In this document: one piece after another, positions 1 through 8,383 of the stretch | Position numbering within the stretch: position 1 is the stretch's first letter | How the letters are laid out: each line of letters begins with the position of its first letter | Source: Fimbriimonas sp. | GTDB lineage: Bacteria; Armatimonadota; Fimbriimonadia; Fimbriimonadales; Fimbriimonadaceae | Direction: 5' to 3' | Assembly: GCA_030447945.1 (NCBI GenBank) | Contig: JAUJNV010000006.1 | Span: 1 to 25,114, forward strand | Length of the DNA stretch: 25,114 nucleotides | Notes under the pieces: model-generated | Seen by the model: the letters and a program-made list of their open reading frames with translations, nothing else | Databases searched by the model: none | What the model was told of the DNA's origin: nothing | Position numbers and translations under genes: made by a program

Positions 1-3
1 CTA

Positions 4-336
4 ATGGAAGATCTCTGGAGCGTCGTCCGGTCCATCCCTTCCGGCCGCTGCGCCTCCTACGGCGACGTGGGCCGGGCTCTTCCCAACCCACTTTCCGGTT
101 ACGAGGTCGGGCGGCAGATCGCGAACGTCCCGGAGGGCGTGCCCTGGTGGAGGGTCGTCAGCAAGGACGGAAGCCTGCCCATCGGCAAGCGAGACCCTCG
201 GCTGCGTGACGAGCAATGGAGACTCTTGGAGGCGGAGGGGGTTATTGTCGTTGATGGCCGTGTGGATATGGGCGAGTTTGAATACGATCTGGAGTCATCT
301 CCGCAGTCGTCATTGCTGGATCTGCAGGACCCATAG
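4..336 (+). CDS. Alkyltransferase-like (ATL) protein, MGMT family DNA-binding domain
   Basis: The 110-residue product matches the C-terminal DNA-binding domain of O6-alkylguanine-DNA alkyltransferases. Visible landmarks are IPSGRCASYGDVGRAL near residues 11-26, the GRQIA helix at 37-41 and the active-site loop at 46-52. That loop reads VPWWRVV, so tryptophan (W48) replaces the cysteine of the PCHRV motif that accepts the alkyl group in true MGMT. In the known ATL family such proteins bind alkylated guanines and flag them for nucleotide excision repair without removing the lesion. I infer the same role here. The length is normal for a stand-alone ATL, so the ATG at position 4 is probably the real start, although the upstream sequence is outside the window. 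No partner repair gene is visible. Confidence 0.85.
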   Translation: MEDLWSVVRSIPSGRCASYGDVGRALPNPLSGYEVGRQIANVPEGVPWWRVVSKDGSLPIGKRDPRLRDEQWRLLEAEGVIVVDGRVDMGEFEYDLESSPQSSLLDLQDP

Positions 337-528
337 AGGCTCCCGTAGCAGGAACGATATCTCTACTTGACGACCGAAATTACACCGGGCGGTCTGATCC
401 CCGAGGGCCTCAGTGTAAGTATCCTCGGCCCATCCTATCAACACTGCAGATATCCAGCACCCTTTCATTCGCTAGCGCGCGCTTTATCGCTCAGGACGCG
501 CGCTTGTGCACTTTCCTGCGGCGGCTCT

Positions 529-1116
529 CTAACCCGGGAGAAGATGCTGGATGCCCCTTCCGCTGCCTTCATGCCAACCGGGCAGCAGAGCAAGGACGAT
601 CAACCAGAAGCCGGCGAGGCATCCATAGGTGATGGCGTTAGCGATCCAAGCCCAGCGACCAACCTGCGGAGTGGTCAGCTCGCGGCTGGCGATCTCCCGG
701 TGCAGGATCCGGCGAGCCAGCCGCTTCTCCACCGCCACCGACATGAGGCCGAAGGGGATGAGCAGCGCCATGGCCGCCGCCGGAACCCTCCAGTCCCCCT
801 TCTGCTCAAAGGGCAGGAGCCAAGCGGCACCCAAGGACAGCTCCAGTATTTGAACACCTCCGTAGCCGCCGCCCCCTCCAGTCAACATCTGGAGAATCAC
901 CAGCGCACCCCACGTAAGAGGCACGCCCACCAGAGTCGTGAAAAGGTTTGCCCACGTGGCGACGGCAAAGCACCGGCCGAAGGGCTGTTTCAACACCCGT
1001 TCGGCGACGGCCGCTTCGATCATCACCACCGGTACGAAGGCGAGAATCGCCAGGGGAAAAGTGACGGCTAGCATGGGGAGGCCCGAATTTGCGAGTGGGA
1101 GGGGCACTATGCTCAT
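529..1116 (-). CDS. Hypothetical membrane protein with four predicted transmembrane helices
   Basis: I do not recognise the family. From the chosen start the protein is 195 residues and shows four hydrophobic stretches: near residues 12-35, a long one around 46-76, one around 108-128 and one around 158-182. A glycine-rich run (GGGGGYGG) lies between the second and third. Charged segments such as VEKRLARRILHREIASRE follow the third helix, consistent with a cytoplasmic loop. An in-frame ATG 14 codons upstream (1158) is possible, but the extra residues are not hydrophobic or conserved-looking. Neither start has a strong ribosome binding site. The overlapping plus-strand frame at 367-1071 is low-complexity and judged a shadow. 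It probably acts in the cytoplasmic membrane; its function is unknown. Confidence 0.6.
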   Translation of the reverse strand: MSIVPLPLANSGLPMLAVTFPLAILAFVPVVMIEAAVAERVLKQPFGRCFAVATWANLFTTLVGVPLTWGALVILQMLTGGGGGYGGVQILELSLGAAWLLPFEQKGDWRVPAAAMALLIPFGLMSVAVEKRLARRILHREIASRELTTPQVGRWAWIANAITYGCLAGFWLIVLALLPGWHEGSGRGIQHLLPG

Positions 1117-1266
1117 AACAACGAGACTGGCGTCCCCCGGAGCCCCCTCAGGACCCATTTTTCCAAGACCCTGGCTTCACATGGCCAACCCTACGGCTCC
1201 TCCTCTAGTCAGAATCAACTCCGGTCAGATGGCCACCGTTTGGAAAAGCGGGAAGACCTCCGGCGC

Positions 1267-2757
1267 CTAGCCCACCCCGCTCCGCCGGAGCACCTCGGCG
1301 ACTTCTGCACTTCCCCCCACGTCCGCGGGTAACGGCGAGCCCGCCTCGATCAGCCGCTGGGCCACGGCCGGATAGTCGCCTGCCGCGTCCCGGCCGTAGA
1401 GCGACCCATGGATCGCCCACTGAAGAGGCGTAGCGTGGTGCTCCTCGTCACGCAGGTCCAGAGGGGGATCGCGCCGAAGCAGCAGCTCCACCATCCCCAG
1501 GCGGCCCTTCCACGCGGCGCAGTGGAGGGCGGTGCCGTTGGAGGCTCCGATTGCGCACGGGTCGAACCCCGCCTCCGCCATCAGACGTACCCCCGCCTCA
1601 TTCCCTTCCCAGGCGGCGTCCGCCATCAGACGCATGTCTCCCGCCGGGAGGGTGCGAACGAGGTCCGGCTCGCGCGCCAGCGCCGCGCCAACCGCGTCGC
1701 CCTCCGCGCGCCAGCAGGCAAAGAGAAACTCCTGCCGCGGGTTAGCGCGCGACAGCAAGAAGTCGACGAGCACGTCGTGCCCGTTCGCTGCGGCCAAGAA
1801 GAGGGGACGGCGGAGGCTGCGGATCGTGTAGAGATAGATGTGGCCGCCGGGAGCGGCATACGGCGGGGTGCCGATGTTGTCGTCCAGGCTGTCCGGCCGC
1901 CTATCCAGCACCCGCTGCGCCAGTTCGACGTCGCCGAGAGAGGCCGCCATAAAGAGGTCCGGCTCCGCGCCCCGCGCGATCAGGAGGCGAAGCTTGTCGG
2001 TCTGTCCTATCCAGTGCTGCGCGGGCGTCCCGTGGTGATCCACGTCCCGTTTGTCGATCTCCGCGCCTCGATCTAGCAGAAACTCGATGATCTCCGGCGT
2101 CTTCGCGAAGTGCAGCGGCGTCATGCCGTCGCCCCCGGCGCGCTGACCAGATCCGGGTTCGCGTCGAGCAGGTCCCGGAGCCGGCCGGACATCCCCAGCC
2201 CGGCGGCGGAGTGGACGTCCACGACGGCCCCTCGCTCGATCAGCGGCGCGGCTTCCTCCGGTGTGAGGTGGTCCAGCACGCCGAAGCCGCCCGCCCACCA
2301 TCCGCTCGGACATTGATGTCCGCGCCGTACGCCAGGAGCACGTCGACCACCTCCAGGTTCTTACTCGCCTCTTTGAGGGCCGGTGAATCGAAGCTGAACA
2401 ACGGCGCGTCGACTCTCGCGCAGGGGCTTGTGCCGCGCGAGCAGCGTGACCTCTCCCGCATCGCCTCGCGAGACGGCGCTCCTGAAACGTTGCGTCAGCT
2501 CGTCCTCACGAAGGGACTCCACGTGAGCCTTGAGCTCCCGCCAGCTCTCGAATCCGTGCTCGCGGGCGAGGGTCGATTGCGCGTCGTGAAGCGCAAACGG
2601 AGCGGCGGCGACTTCGGCGGCGGACTTGCCGGCGAAGGCGGGCAGGTACTCTCCGATGCGCGCGTGGCGGTGTCAACTCGCGGTGGGCGACGACGAGAGC
2701 CTTGGCCTGCTTCCTCAAGTGATCGAGGTGGGGCCGTTCGGGCAGGGTTTTAGACAT
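1267..2757 (-). CDS. Ankyrin-repeat protein, interrupted by about four frameshifts
   Basis: Reading frames must be joined to follow this gene. The start at 2757 gives MSKTLPERPHLDHLRKQAK, a typical N-terminus of bacterial soluble ankyrin proteins. After a shift near 2660-2680 another frame gives FALHDAQSTLAREHGFESW. After a shift near 2410-2418 a further frame gives LEVVDVLLAYGADINV. After shifts near 2291-2312 and at the C-run 2131-2135 the long C-terminal frame follows. It contains repeats such as GMTPLHFAKTPEIIEFLLDRG and GTALHCAAWKGRLGMVELLL. Each repeat has the TPLHxAA and LLxxGA signatures of ankyrin folds, which mediate protein-protein contacts. With indels corrected it would be about 490 residues. 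Conserved sequence continues in every frame, so I favour assembly indels over an old pseudogene. No partner is evident. Confidence 0.75.
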
Positions 2758-2929
2758 GTTTCCTCCATGCGGTCTGCCCCAGGTCCGCAGTGGGGAAGCA
2801 TGAGGAGACGGACGCTCGTTCCTGAGCGGATGAGGTGGGTTCGACCCTTCCCGCGGACCCGGGTGCGCCCCCCGCGCCGAGCGGATGATAGCAACGAAAG
2901 GGTCCATTGTCAAGCTCTCCCCTCTCGTC

Positions 2930-2989
2930 GCACCGGCACTCCCTGCCGGTGATCTGGAAGTGAGGGATCACCGGCAGGAGTGCCGGTGC
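2930..2989. repeat. Palindromic repeat, CCGGCACTCC-TGCCGGTG family, copy 1
   Basis: Arms at 2930-2954 and 2966-2989 are complementary apart from one extra C in the left arm, and flank an 11-nt loop. The core CCGGCACTCCTGCCGG is shared with a second copy at 20951-21003. It lies in the gap between the divergent ankyrin gene and msrA. It has no U-rich tail, so it looks like a REP-type element and not an intrinsic terminator. Confidence 0.7.
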
Positions 2990-3076
2990 CACGGCGAACC
3001 GTATTACTTCCACCACCCGAACCGTACCGATCCTCCGGCTGCGCCGGTCGCCGAGAGGCCGTCGTAGAAACGGTTC

Positions 3077-3562
3077 ATGAACACGCAAGAGAAGACGGAG
3101 AGCGCCTTCGGGGCGGGCTGCTTCTGGGGCGTCGAGGAGGCGTTCCGGCAGTTGGAGGGCGTCGTCGACACGGCCGTCGGCTACGCCGGCGGGTCGCTGG
3201 AGACTCCGAGCTACGAGGACGTCTGCACCGATAGCACCGGCCACGCCGAGGTGGTGCAGGTGCAGTTCGACCCGTCGCGAACGACCTACGAGCGGTTGCT
3301 GAGCCTCTTCTTCGAAATGCACGACCCGACCACCCTCAACCGGCAAGGCCCCGACGTAGGAACGCAATACCGCTCCGCGATCTTCTTCCATTCCCCGGAG
3401 CAAGAGGCCTCGGCGCGGAGCTTCGTCGAGGGACTGGAGCGAGAAGGGCGGTTCCGCAAGCCGATCGTTACGCAGGTCGAGCCCGCCTCCACCTTCTACC
3501 GCGCCGAGGACTACCACCAGCGGTACCTCGCCAAGCGCGGCATGTCCTCCTGCCACATCTAA
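3077..3562 (+). CDS. msrA: Peptide-methionine (S)-S-oxide reductase MsrA
   Basis: This 161-residue cytoplasmic enzyme reduces the S epimer of methionine sulfoxide in proteins or free methionine and so repairs oxidative damage. The catalytic motif GAGCFWG places the nucleophilic cysteine at residue 15. It is followed by GYAGG, the TGHAEVV signature near residues 54-60, a [18 protein letters not shown] segment and the late DYHQRYL motif. All are diagnostic for MsrA. A resolving cysteine candidate lies at the C-terminus (SSCHI, residue 159). Length is normal for the short bacterial form without an MsrB domain. The start was chosen because the motif follows directly and no longer frame is conserved. 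The ribosome binding site is weak. A DUF1460 protein gene follows after a short gap on the same strand. Confidence 0.96.
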   Translation: MNTQEKTESAFGAGCFWGVEEAFRQLEGVVDTAVGYAGGSLETPSYEDVCTDSTGHAEVVQVQFDPSRTTYERLLSLFFEMHDPTTLNRQGPDVGTQYRSAIFFHSPEQEASARSFVEGLEREGRFRKPIVTQVEPASTFYRAEDYHQRYLAKRGMSSCHI

Positions 3563-3579
3563 CCCGGTAGCATCACACC

Positions 3580-4485
3580 ATGACCACTCGTCGAGACTTC
3601 CTCAAGATCGCCGCCTCCGCCTCCCTGGCGGGGCCGCTGAGCCTCTTGACGACCGGCCAGCGGCAACTCAAGCCGGCGGGTCAGCAGAGGTTCGTCGGAC
3701 GGGAGGTGTTCGACCGGATCGTCGCGCATGCCGACGCTCGTGGGTGGCGCAAGCTGCCCATCGGGGATCTGATGGGACGGATCGCCCTGGAGCTGCGCGG
3801 AACGCCCTACGTCGGCGGCACTCTGGAGCTGCCAGGCGAGGAAGCGTGCTCGGTGAACCTACTGGGGCTCGACTGCGTGAGCCTCTTCGAGAGCTCGCTC
3901 GGAATCGCGCGCATGCTGAAGCTCGGCGGCCGGACGCCTGGCGCGCTGCTCACGCAGGTGACGCTCACCCGGTACCGGGGCGGCCGCGTCGCCGGGTACC
4001 CCTCGCGACTCCACTACACGACCGACTGGTTCCACGACAACGTCCGCAAAGGCATCGTGACGCTCGTGGCGCCGGCGCTGCCCGGAGCGCGGACCTTCGA
4101 GCAGCGCGTGGGATTCATGAGCGCGAAGCCCGATCTCTATCGGCAGCTGGAGGAGAACCCGTCCCTCGTCCGCCAGATCGCGGCCCAGGAGCGGCAGATC
4201 AACTCCCGGCGCCTTCTCTACGTCCCGAAGGATAAGATCGCCGCCGCCGAGCGCTACCTGCGCACCGGCGACATCGTCGGCATCGCGACGAGCGCCGAAG
4301 GGCTCGACATCGCCCACACCGGCCTCTGCTACCGCGACGAGTCGGGCGACCTCCGCTTCCTGCACGCCTCGAGCTCGAAGAAGCGCGTCGTGCTGGACGC
4401 GAGGCTATCGGAGTACGTCACCTCGGGTGGGCGGAACACCGGCGTCATGATCGCCCGCCCCCGCGAGCCGCGGCGGGCGCGCTAG
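3580..4485 (+). CDS. DUF1460 (N-acetylmuramoyl-L-alanine amidase-like) protein with Tat signal
   Basis: The N-terminus TTRRDFLKIAASASLAG is a near-perfect twin-arginine signal (T-R-R-x-F-L-K) followed by a hydrophobic core, so the 301-residue protein is probably exported folded across the membrane. The body matches the DUF1460 family, which has an NlpC/P60-like cysteine peptidase fold and is described as amidase-like. Features are RGTPYVGGTLE near 73-83, NLLGLDCVSLFE with the probable catalytic cysteine C99, and DIAHTGL with the probable catalytic histidine H246. A role in cleaving cell-wall or peptide amide bonds in the envelope is inferred from the family, and the substrate is not evident. 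It starts 17 bp after the msrA stop, so co-transcription with msrA is plausible. Confidence 0.85.
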   Translation: MTTRRDFLKIAASASLAGPLSLLTTGQRQLKPAGQQRFVGREVFDRIVAHADARGWRKLPIGDLMGRIALELRGTPYVGGTLELPGEEACSVNLLGLDCVSLFESSLGIARMLKLGGRTPGALLTQVTLTRYRGGRVAGYPSRLHYTTDWFHDNVRKGIVTLVAPALPGARTFEQRVGFMSAKPDLYRQLEENPSLVRQIAAQERQINSRRLLYVPKDKIAAAERYLRTGDIVGIATSAEGLDIAHTGLCYRDESGDLRFLHASSSKKRVVLDARLSEYVTSGGRNTGVMIARPREPRRAR

Positions 4486-4492
4486 TTCTGAT

Positions 4493-4515
4493 AGCGCACT
4501 CGTCCCGAGTGCGCT
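4493..4515. repeat. Short perfect hairpin, AGCGCACTCG / CGAGTGCGCT, loop TCC
   Basis: A 10-bp perfect stem with a TCC loop begins 7 nt after the stop codon of the DUF1460 gene. The same CTCGTCCCGAG core recurs at 5457-5467 and, inverted, at 5605-5617, so it belongs to a dispersed repeat family. It has no T-run after it. It could still act as a 3'-end stabiliser or a factor-dependent terminator. Confidence 0.7.
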
Positions 4516-4569
4516 CCCAGCAAGCTGCGGAACCCTCGCCCTGTTCCAAAAGCCAGACAGGAACCGATC

Positions 4570-5442
4570 ATGGCGAAGAGGAAGAAGACTCAACCGCTCT
4601 TTAACAACATGGCGATCGTGTTCGACTTCGACGACACGCTCGCCCCCGATACGATGAGCGGCTTCCTGGAGAGTTGTGGGCTGAAGTCCGACGAGTTCTG
4701 GGGCAAGCGCGTGCAGCCGTTGCTCAAGGACGGGTGGGACCCGATCCCCGCCGCCTTCTACTGCCTCGTTCAGGAGTCGAAGTCGCGGAAAAAGTCGGAC
4801 AAGATCACGCGGGAGCGATTCGTCGAGTACGGCCAGTCGCTGCAGCTCTTCGACGGTGTGCACGAGATGTTCGAGCGTTTGCGGTGGACGGCACACGACG
4901 TCAACCCGGACATGGAGCTGGAGTTCTATCTGGTGAGCTCGGGCATCGGCGACATCATCCGCAGCACGTCGGTCGTGCGGGAGTTCAAGGCCATGTGGTC
5001 CTGCGAGTTCCACTACGACGAGAGCGGCGAGATCGCCTTCCCCCGCCAGATCATCAGCCACACGGAGAAGACCCGCTTCCTCCACGAGCTTTCCTGCGGG
5101 ATCGACAAGCTCCGCGAGCAGGACGAGCCGTTCGTGATCGCGCACGACGTTCCGGAGGATGAGCTGCACGTCCCGGTGAACCAAATCGTCTACGTCGGCG
5201 ACGGATTCACGGACATCCCTTGCTTCTCGATGATCAATCGCGGCAAGGGCGTTGCGATCGGCGTCTACCACGACGGACAGAAGGACAAGTGGGGCGCGGG
5301 TATTCAGAGCGACACCGAGCGAGTGTCGAACGTCGCCGAGGCCGACTACGGCGAAGACTCCGAGCTGATGGAATCGCTCGTCCTGTCGGTTAAGAGCGTC
5401 GGCTACAGCATCGAGTTGCGCGAGCGCTCACTCAGCGATTAG
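4570..5442 (+). CDS. HAD-superfamily hydrolase (phosphatase-like)
   Basis: This 290-residue protein has the HAD motifs in order. Motif I is VFDFDDTLAPDT, with the nucleophile D19 and acid/base D21. Motif II is the serine in YLVSSG near residues 119-124. A lysine-containing segment follows, and motif IV is YVGDGFTDIPCF near 214-225, which binds magnesium. The long insert between motifs I and II suggests a helical cap domain of the C1 type. HAD enzymes of this kind usually hydrolyse phosphate monoesters in the cytoplasm; the substrate cannot be told. The start is supported by AGGA about 8 nt upstream. It lies between two repeat hairpins (4493-4515 and 5445-5629) and converges with the rhamnosidase gene. 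Confidence 0.85.
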   Translation: MAKRKKTQPLFNNMAIVFDFDDTLAPDTMSGFLESCGLKSDEFWGKRVQPLLKDGWDPIPAAFYCLVQESKSRKKSDKITRERFVEYGQSLQLFDGVHEMFERLRWTAHDVNPDMELEFYLVSSGIGDIIRSTSVVREFKAMWSCEFHYDESGEIAFPRQIISHTEKTRFLHELSCGIDKLREQDEPFVIAHDVPEDELHVPVNQIVYVGDGFTDIPCFSMINRGKGVAIGVYHDGQKDKWGAGIQSDTERVSNVAEADYGEDSELMESLVLSVKSVGYSIELRERSLSD

Positions 5443-5444
5443 GG

Positions 5445-5629
5445 CCTGGGAGCGCGCTCGTCCCGAGCGCTTGTAGCTTGTGGCTCGTAGTTTGTGGTCT
5501 GTGATCCTGAATAAGTCCTCGTGGATCTGTCCGGGGAATGTAGCTTAAGGATCTACTGAGGATCACAAACTACAAACTACAACCTACACGCCACAAGCTT
5601 CAGGCGCTCGGGACGAGCGCGGTCCCAGG
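5445..5629. repeat. Long imperfect inverted repeat (arms about 65-70 nt) between convergent genes
   Basis: The left arm (5445-5508) and right arm (5559-5629) are largely complementary around a loop of about 50 nt. Outer ends are CCTGGGA...GCGCGCTCGTCCCGAGCGC and its complement; inner parts are GTAGCTTGTGGC- and TTTGTG-rich and end in TGATCCT/AGGATCA. It fills the gap between the HAD gene and the rhamnosidase, and its right arm encodes the last residues of the rhamnosidase. It could serve as a bidirectional terminator. The size and paired ends also resemble a small non-autonomous mobile element, but no target duplication is clear. Confidence 0.75.
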
Positions 5630-8251
5630 GGCGAAGCCCCGAACCGTGAAGCGGTAACGGCCCGACGGAACCTCGAACACCGTTACGCCCTCCTCGTCCC
5701 GTAGCGCCCACGCCCCGTCGGCCTTCGCCGCCTCCCCTTCCCCAAGGGGCACCCGGACGGTCGCCGTGGTGTTCGCGGGCACGAGCACCTCGTAAGTCAG
5801 ATCCTCGCCCTCGATCCGCCACCCGCTCTCGATCCGTCCGCGGATGGAGTCGTAGCTCGCCTTCGCCCAGGTGAGCCCGCCGCCCGGCTGGGGGCGGAGC
5901 AGGATGTGCTCGTAACCCGGCCTCTCGGGGTCGAGGTCAATGCCGGCGACGGTCGAGAAGAGCCAGTCGCCGACGGCGCCGTAGGCGTAGTGGTTGAAGG
6001 AGTTCATCCCGACGTCTTGAAACCCCTTGTCGTGCGTCCAGCCGTCCCAGCGCTCCCAGATCGTGGTCGCGCCCTGGGTCACCGGGTAGAGCCAGGAGGG
6101 CCAGTCCTTCTGGTTCAGGAGCCGGTAAGCGACGTCCGCCCGTCCGAATCGGGTGAGGACGTGCGGCAGGTACGGCGTCCCCACGAACCCCGTGCTGAGC
6201 TTGTTCCCGCGCCGCTCGATGTTCCGCACGAGCGCCTCCAGCGCCCTCGGACGTAGCTCCTCCGGAAGGAGGTCGAAGTGCAGCGCGAGCACGTAGGAGG
6301 TTTGCGAGCCGGAACCTACGAGGCCGTCGCGCGTGACGAATCTACGGTTGAACGCCTCCACCGCCACGTCCCGCCGCGCGCCAAAGTTCGCGGCGTCCTC
6401 CGGCTTGCCTAGTATCTCCGCGATCCGGGCCAGGAGACCGGACGAGTAGGCGAGGAAGGCGGTGCCGATGAGGTCGATCGGCGTCTCGGCGTTGTGGGCG
6501 AGCCAGTCGCCGAAGCCGGCGAAGCCGGGCATCCCGTCGTAGGAGCGGATACCGTCCTTCGTGCTCTTCTCCAGGCTGTCCACGTAGCGCGTCATGGTCG
6601 GGTACGCGCGCTCCAGGATGCCCCGGTCGCCGTAGGCGAGGTAGATCGTCCACGGGCAGATCACCGCCGCGTCGGCCCAGGCGGGCCCACCGTCCTGGCC
6701 CACCGCCCCGGCCGGGTTCGGGCACACCGGAGGCACGTCCCCTTCAGCGTTCTGCGCATCGGCTACGTCCCGCTCCCACTTCGCCCAGAACCCCGCGACG
6801 TCGCGGAAGTAGGTCGAGGTCCGCACGAACACCTGCGCGTCGCCGGTCCAACCCATCCGCTCGTCCCGCTGCGGGCAGTCCGTCGGCACGTCGACCGAGT
6901 TCCCGCGCCAGCCCCAGTCGACGTTCGCGACGAGCTGGTTGATTAAGGGATCGGAACACTCGAAGGCACCGGTGCGGGGGCAGTCGGAGTGGAAGACGAC
7001 GCCCGTCACGTCCTCCCGCTCGGGCTTGCCGCTCACGCCGGAGACTTCCAGGTAGCGAAAGCCGTGGAAGGTGAAGCGCGGCTCGAAAACTTCTTCGCCG
7101 TCGGTGGCGAGGGTGTAGTAGTTCGTCTGCTTGGCGCTGCGCAGGTTCTCGGTGTAGATCGTGCCGTCCGGCTTCTGGACTTCGGCGTGCCGGAGCTTCG
7201 CGGTCTGCGCAGCCGTCCCTCGTGGCCGCTGGCGGGGCCCGCCGACCGTGGTCTGTCGGGGGTCGTGCTGCCACCGAGAGGTCGCGACCGCGTGCGGCTC
7301 CGCGATGGGCAGGATCTCCTCCGTCATGCGGATCGGTGGCCCGGGATGGGGCACGACCTGGATGTCGGGCGCCTCGAAGATCGACGCCGGCGTCCACGCC
7401 GAGTCGCCGAAGCCCGGCGCGGACCAGCCGGGAAACTCCCGGCGCGCGTCGTAGTCCTCGCCCATGAGCAGGTCGTGCTCGAGGATCGGGCCGTACGCCA
7501 CCTTCCACGATCCGTCGCTCACCACGGCCGTCTCCGCCCCATCGTCGTGCCGGATGGCCAGCCGCGCGAGCAAGCGAGGTCGGTCGCCGTAGCGCTGGCG
7601 GGGACGCCACTCGATGTGGCCGGAGTACCAGCCGTCGCCGAGGATCGCGCCGAGCGCGTTCTCGCCGTCGCGCAGGAGCGCCGTCACGTCGTAGGTCCGG
7701 TAGTGGACCCGCTTGGCGTAGTCCGTCCACCCCGGCATCAGCCACTCGTCGCCCACCCGCTCGCCGTTGATCCACGCCTCGTAGACCCCCAACGCGGTCA
7801 AGTACAGTCGCGCCGAAGCCACCGGCCTATCCAGCCCGAAGCCCCGACGCAAGAAGGGCGCGGGAACCGCTTGGCGAGGCGCGCCGACGAGAGGTCCCCC
7901 GATCCAGTCCGCGCCCCACTCCTCGCGGCTGAGCAGCCCCATCTCCCAAAACGCCGCCCTCGACACCACTTCGTCCCCCGCGTCGTCCCGCACCCGCACG
8001 GTCCACCACGCCCGCTCGCCGGACGCCAAAGGCGTGCCGCCGTACGGCACGAAAACCGAGTCCGGCGACTCCACCCAGCCCGAGTCCCACAGGTCCGCGC
8101 CCGCCACCTCGCGCGAGACGAGGATCCGGTAAGCGGCTTGCCCCGCGCCGCGCCGGTCGGAGAGAAGCTTCCAGGAGAGGCGTGGGCGCAGCTCGTGGAT
8201 GCCGAGGGGCGAGGGTCCGTATTCGCAGCGGAGGTCGGTGATTTGGGTCAT
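5600..8251 (-). CDS. Alpha-L-rhamnosidase, glycoside hydrolase family 78
   Basis: This 883-residue enzyme is predicted to release terminal alpha-L-rhamnose from plant glycosides or polysaccharides by inversion. The N-terminal region has the fibronectin-like entry ITDLRCEY...PRLSWKL, then beta-sandwich domains with YLTALGVYEAWINGERVGD and LGDGWYSG. The (alpha/alpha)6 catalytic barrel contains DCPQRDERMGWTGD, in which E464 fits the general acid, and TIWERWDGW, in which E733 fits the second catalytic glutamate. A C-terminal beta-domain follows. No signal peptide is seen, so it may be intracellular and act on imported oligosaccharides. Residues about 325-350 (7215-7285) do not fit the family until LRHAEV and may hide two compensating indels. 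The last codons (GTALVPSA) fall in the inverted repeat at 5445-5629. Confidence 0.95.
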   Translation of the reverse strand: MTQITDLRCEYGPSPLGIHELRPRLSWKLLSDRRGAGQAAYRILVSREVAGADLWDSGWVESPDSVFVPYGGTPLASGERAWWTVRVRDDAGDEVVSRAAFWEMGLLSREEWGADWIGGPLVGAPRQAVPAPFLRRGFGLDRPVASARLYLTALGVYEAWINGERVGDEWLMPGWTDYAKRVHYRTYDVTALLRDGENALGAILGDGWYSGHIEWRPRQRYGDRPRLLARLAIRHDDGAETAVVSDGSWKVAYGPILEHDLLMGEDYDARREFPGWSAPGFGDSAWTPASIFEAPDIQVVPHPGPPIRMTEEILPIAEPHAVATSRWQHDPRQTTVGGPRQRPRGTAAQTAKLRHAEVQKPDGTIYTENLRSAKQTNYYTLATDGEEVFEPRFTFHGFRYLEVSGVSGKPEREDVTGVVFHSDCPRTGAFECSDPLINQLVANVDWGWRGNSVDVPTDCPQRDERMGWTGDAQVFVRTSTYFRDVAGFWAKWERDVADAQNAEGDVPPVCPNPAGAVGQDGGPAWADAAVICPWTIYLAYGDRGILERAYPTMTRYVDSLEKSTKDGIRSYDGMPGFAGFGDWLAHNAETPIDLIGTAFLAYSSGLLARIAEILGKPEDAANFGARRDVAVEAFNRRFVTRDGLVGSGSQTSYVLALHFDLLPEELRPRALEALVRNIERRGNKLSTGFVGTPYLPHVLTRFGRADVAYRLLNQKDWPSWLYPVTQGATTIWERWDGWTHDKGFQDVGMNSFNHYAYGAVGDWLFSTVAGIDLDPERPGYEHILLRPQPGGGLTWAKASYDSIRGRIESGWRIEGEDLTYEVLVPANTTATVRVPLGEGEAAKADGAWALRDEEGVTVFEVPSGRYRFTVRGFAPGTALVPSA

Positions 8252-8256
8252 GGCTT

Positions 8257-8280
8257 CTCGACCGCCCCGGGGCGGTCGAG
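8257..8280. promoter_or_regulatory. 24-nt perfect palindrome upstream of the rhamnosidase start
   Basis: The half-site CTCGACCGCCCC is followed at once by its exact reverse complement, giving full dyad symmetry with no spacer. It lies 5 nt upstream of the rhamnosidase ATG, inside its 5' leader and within the divergent gap shared with the TPR gene. It could be an operator or a translation-blocking hairpin for the rhamnosidase. It could equally be another member of the palindromic repeats in this window. Confidence 0.5.
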
Positions 8281-8383
8281 GCTAGTTTAGTGCGTCGGAG
8301 CCGACGAAACTCGCGGGGGCCGTTAGCTCTATGATAATGCGAGCGCCATCACGCTGCTACTATATCGGCAGAGGTTCAAAAAC

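Noticed and set aside
367..1071. 234-codon plus-strand open frame
   Set aside because: It overlaps the minus-strand membrane protein, whose hydrophobic helices are far more protein-like; this frame is Gln/His/Arg-rich with no domain.
6989..8290. 433-codon open frame on the plus strand opposite the rhamnosidase
   Set aside because: Its composition is Arg/Pro/Val-rich with no recognisable motif. It is the antisense shadow of a clear GH78 gene in GC-rich DNA.
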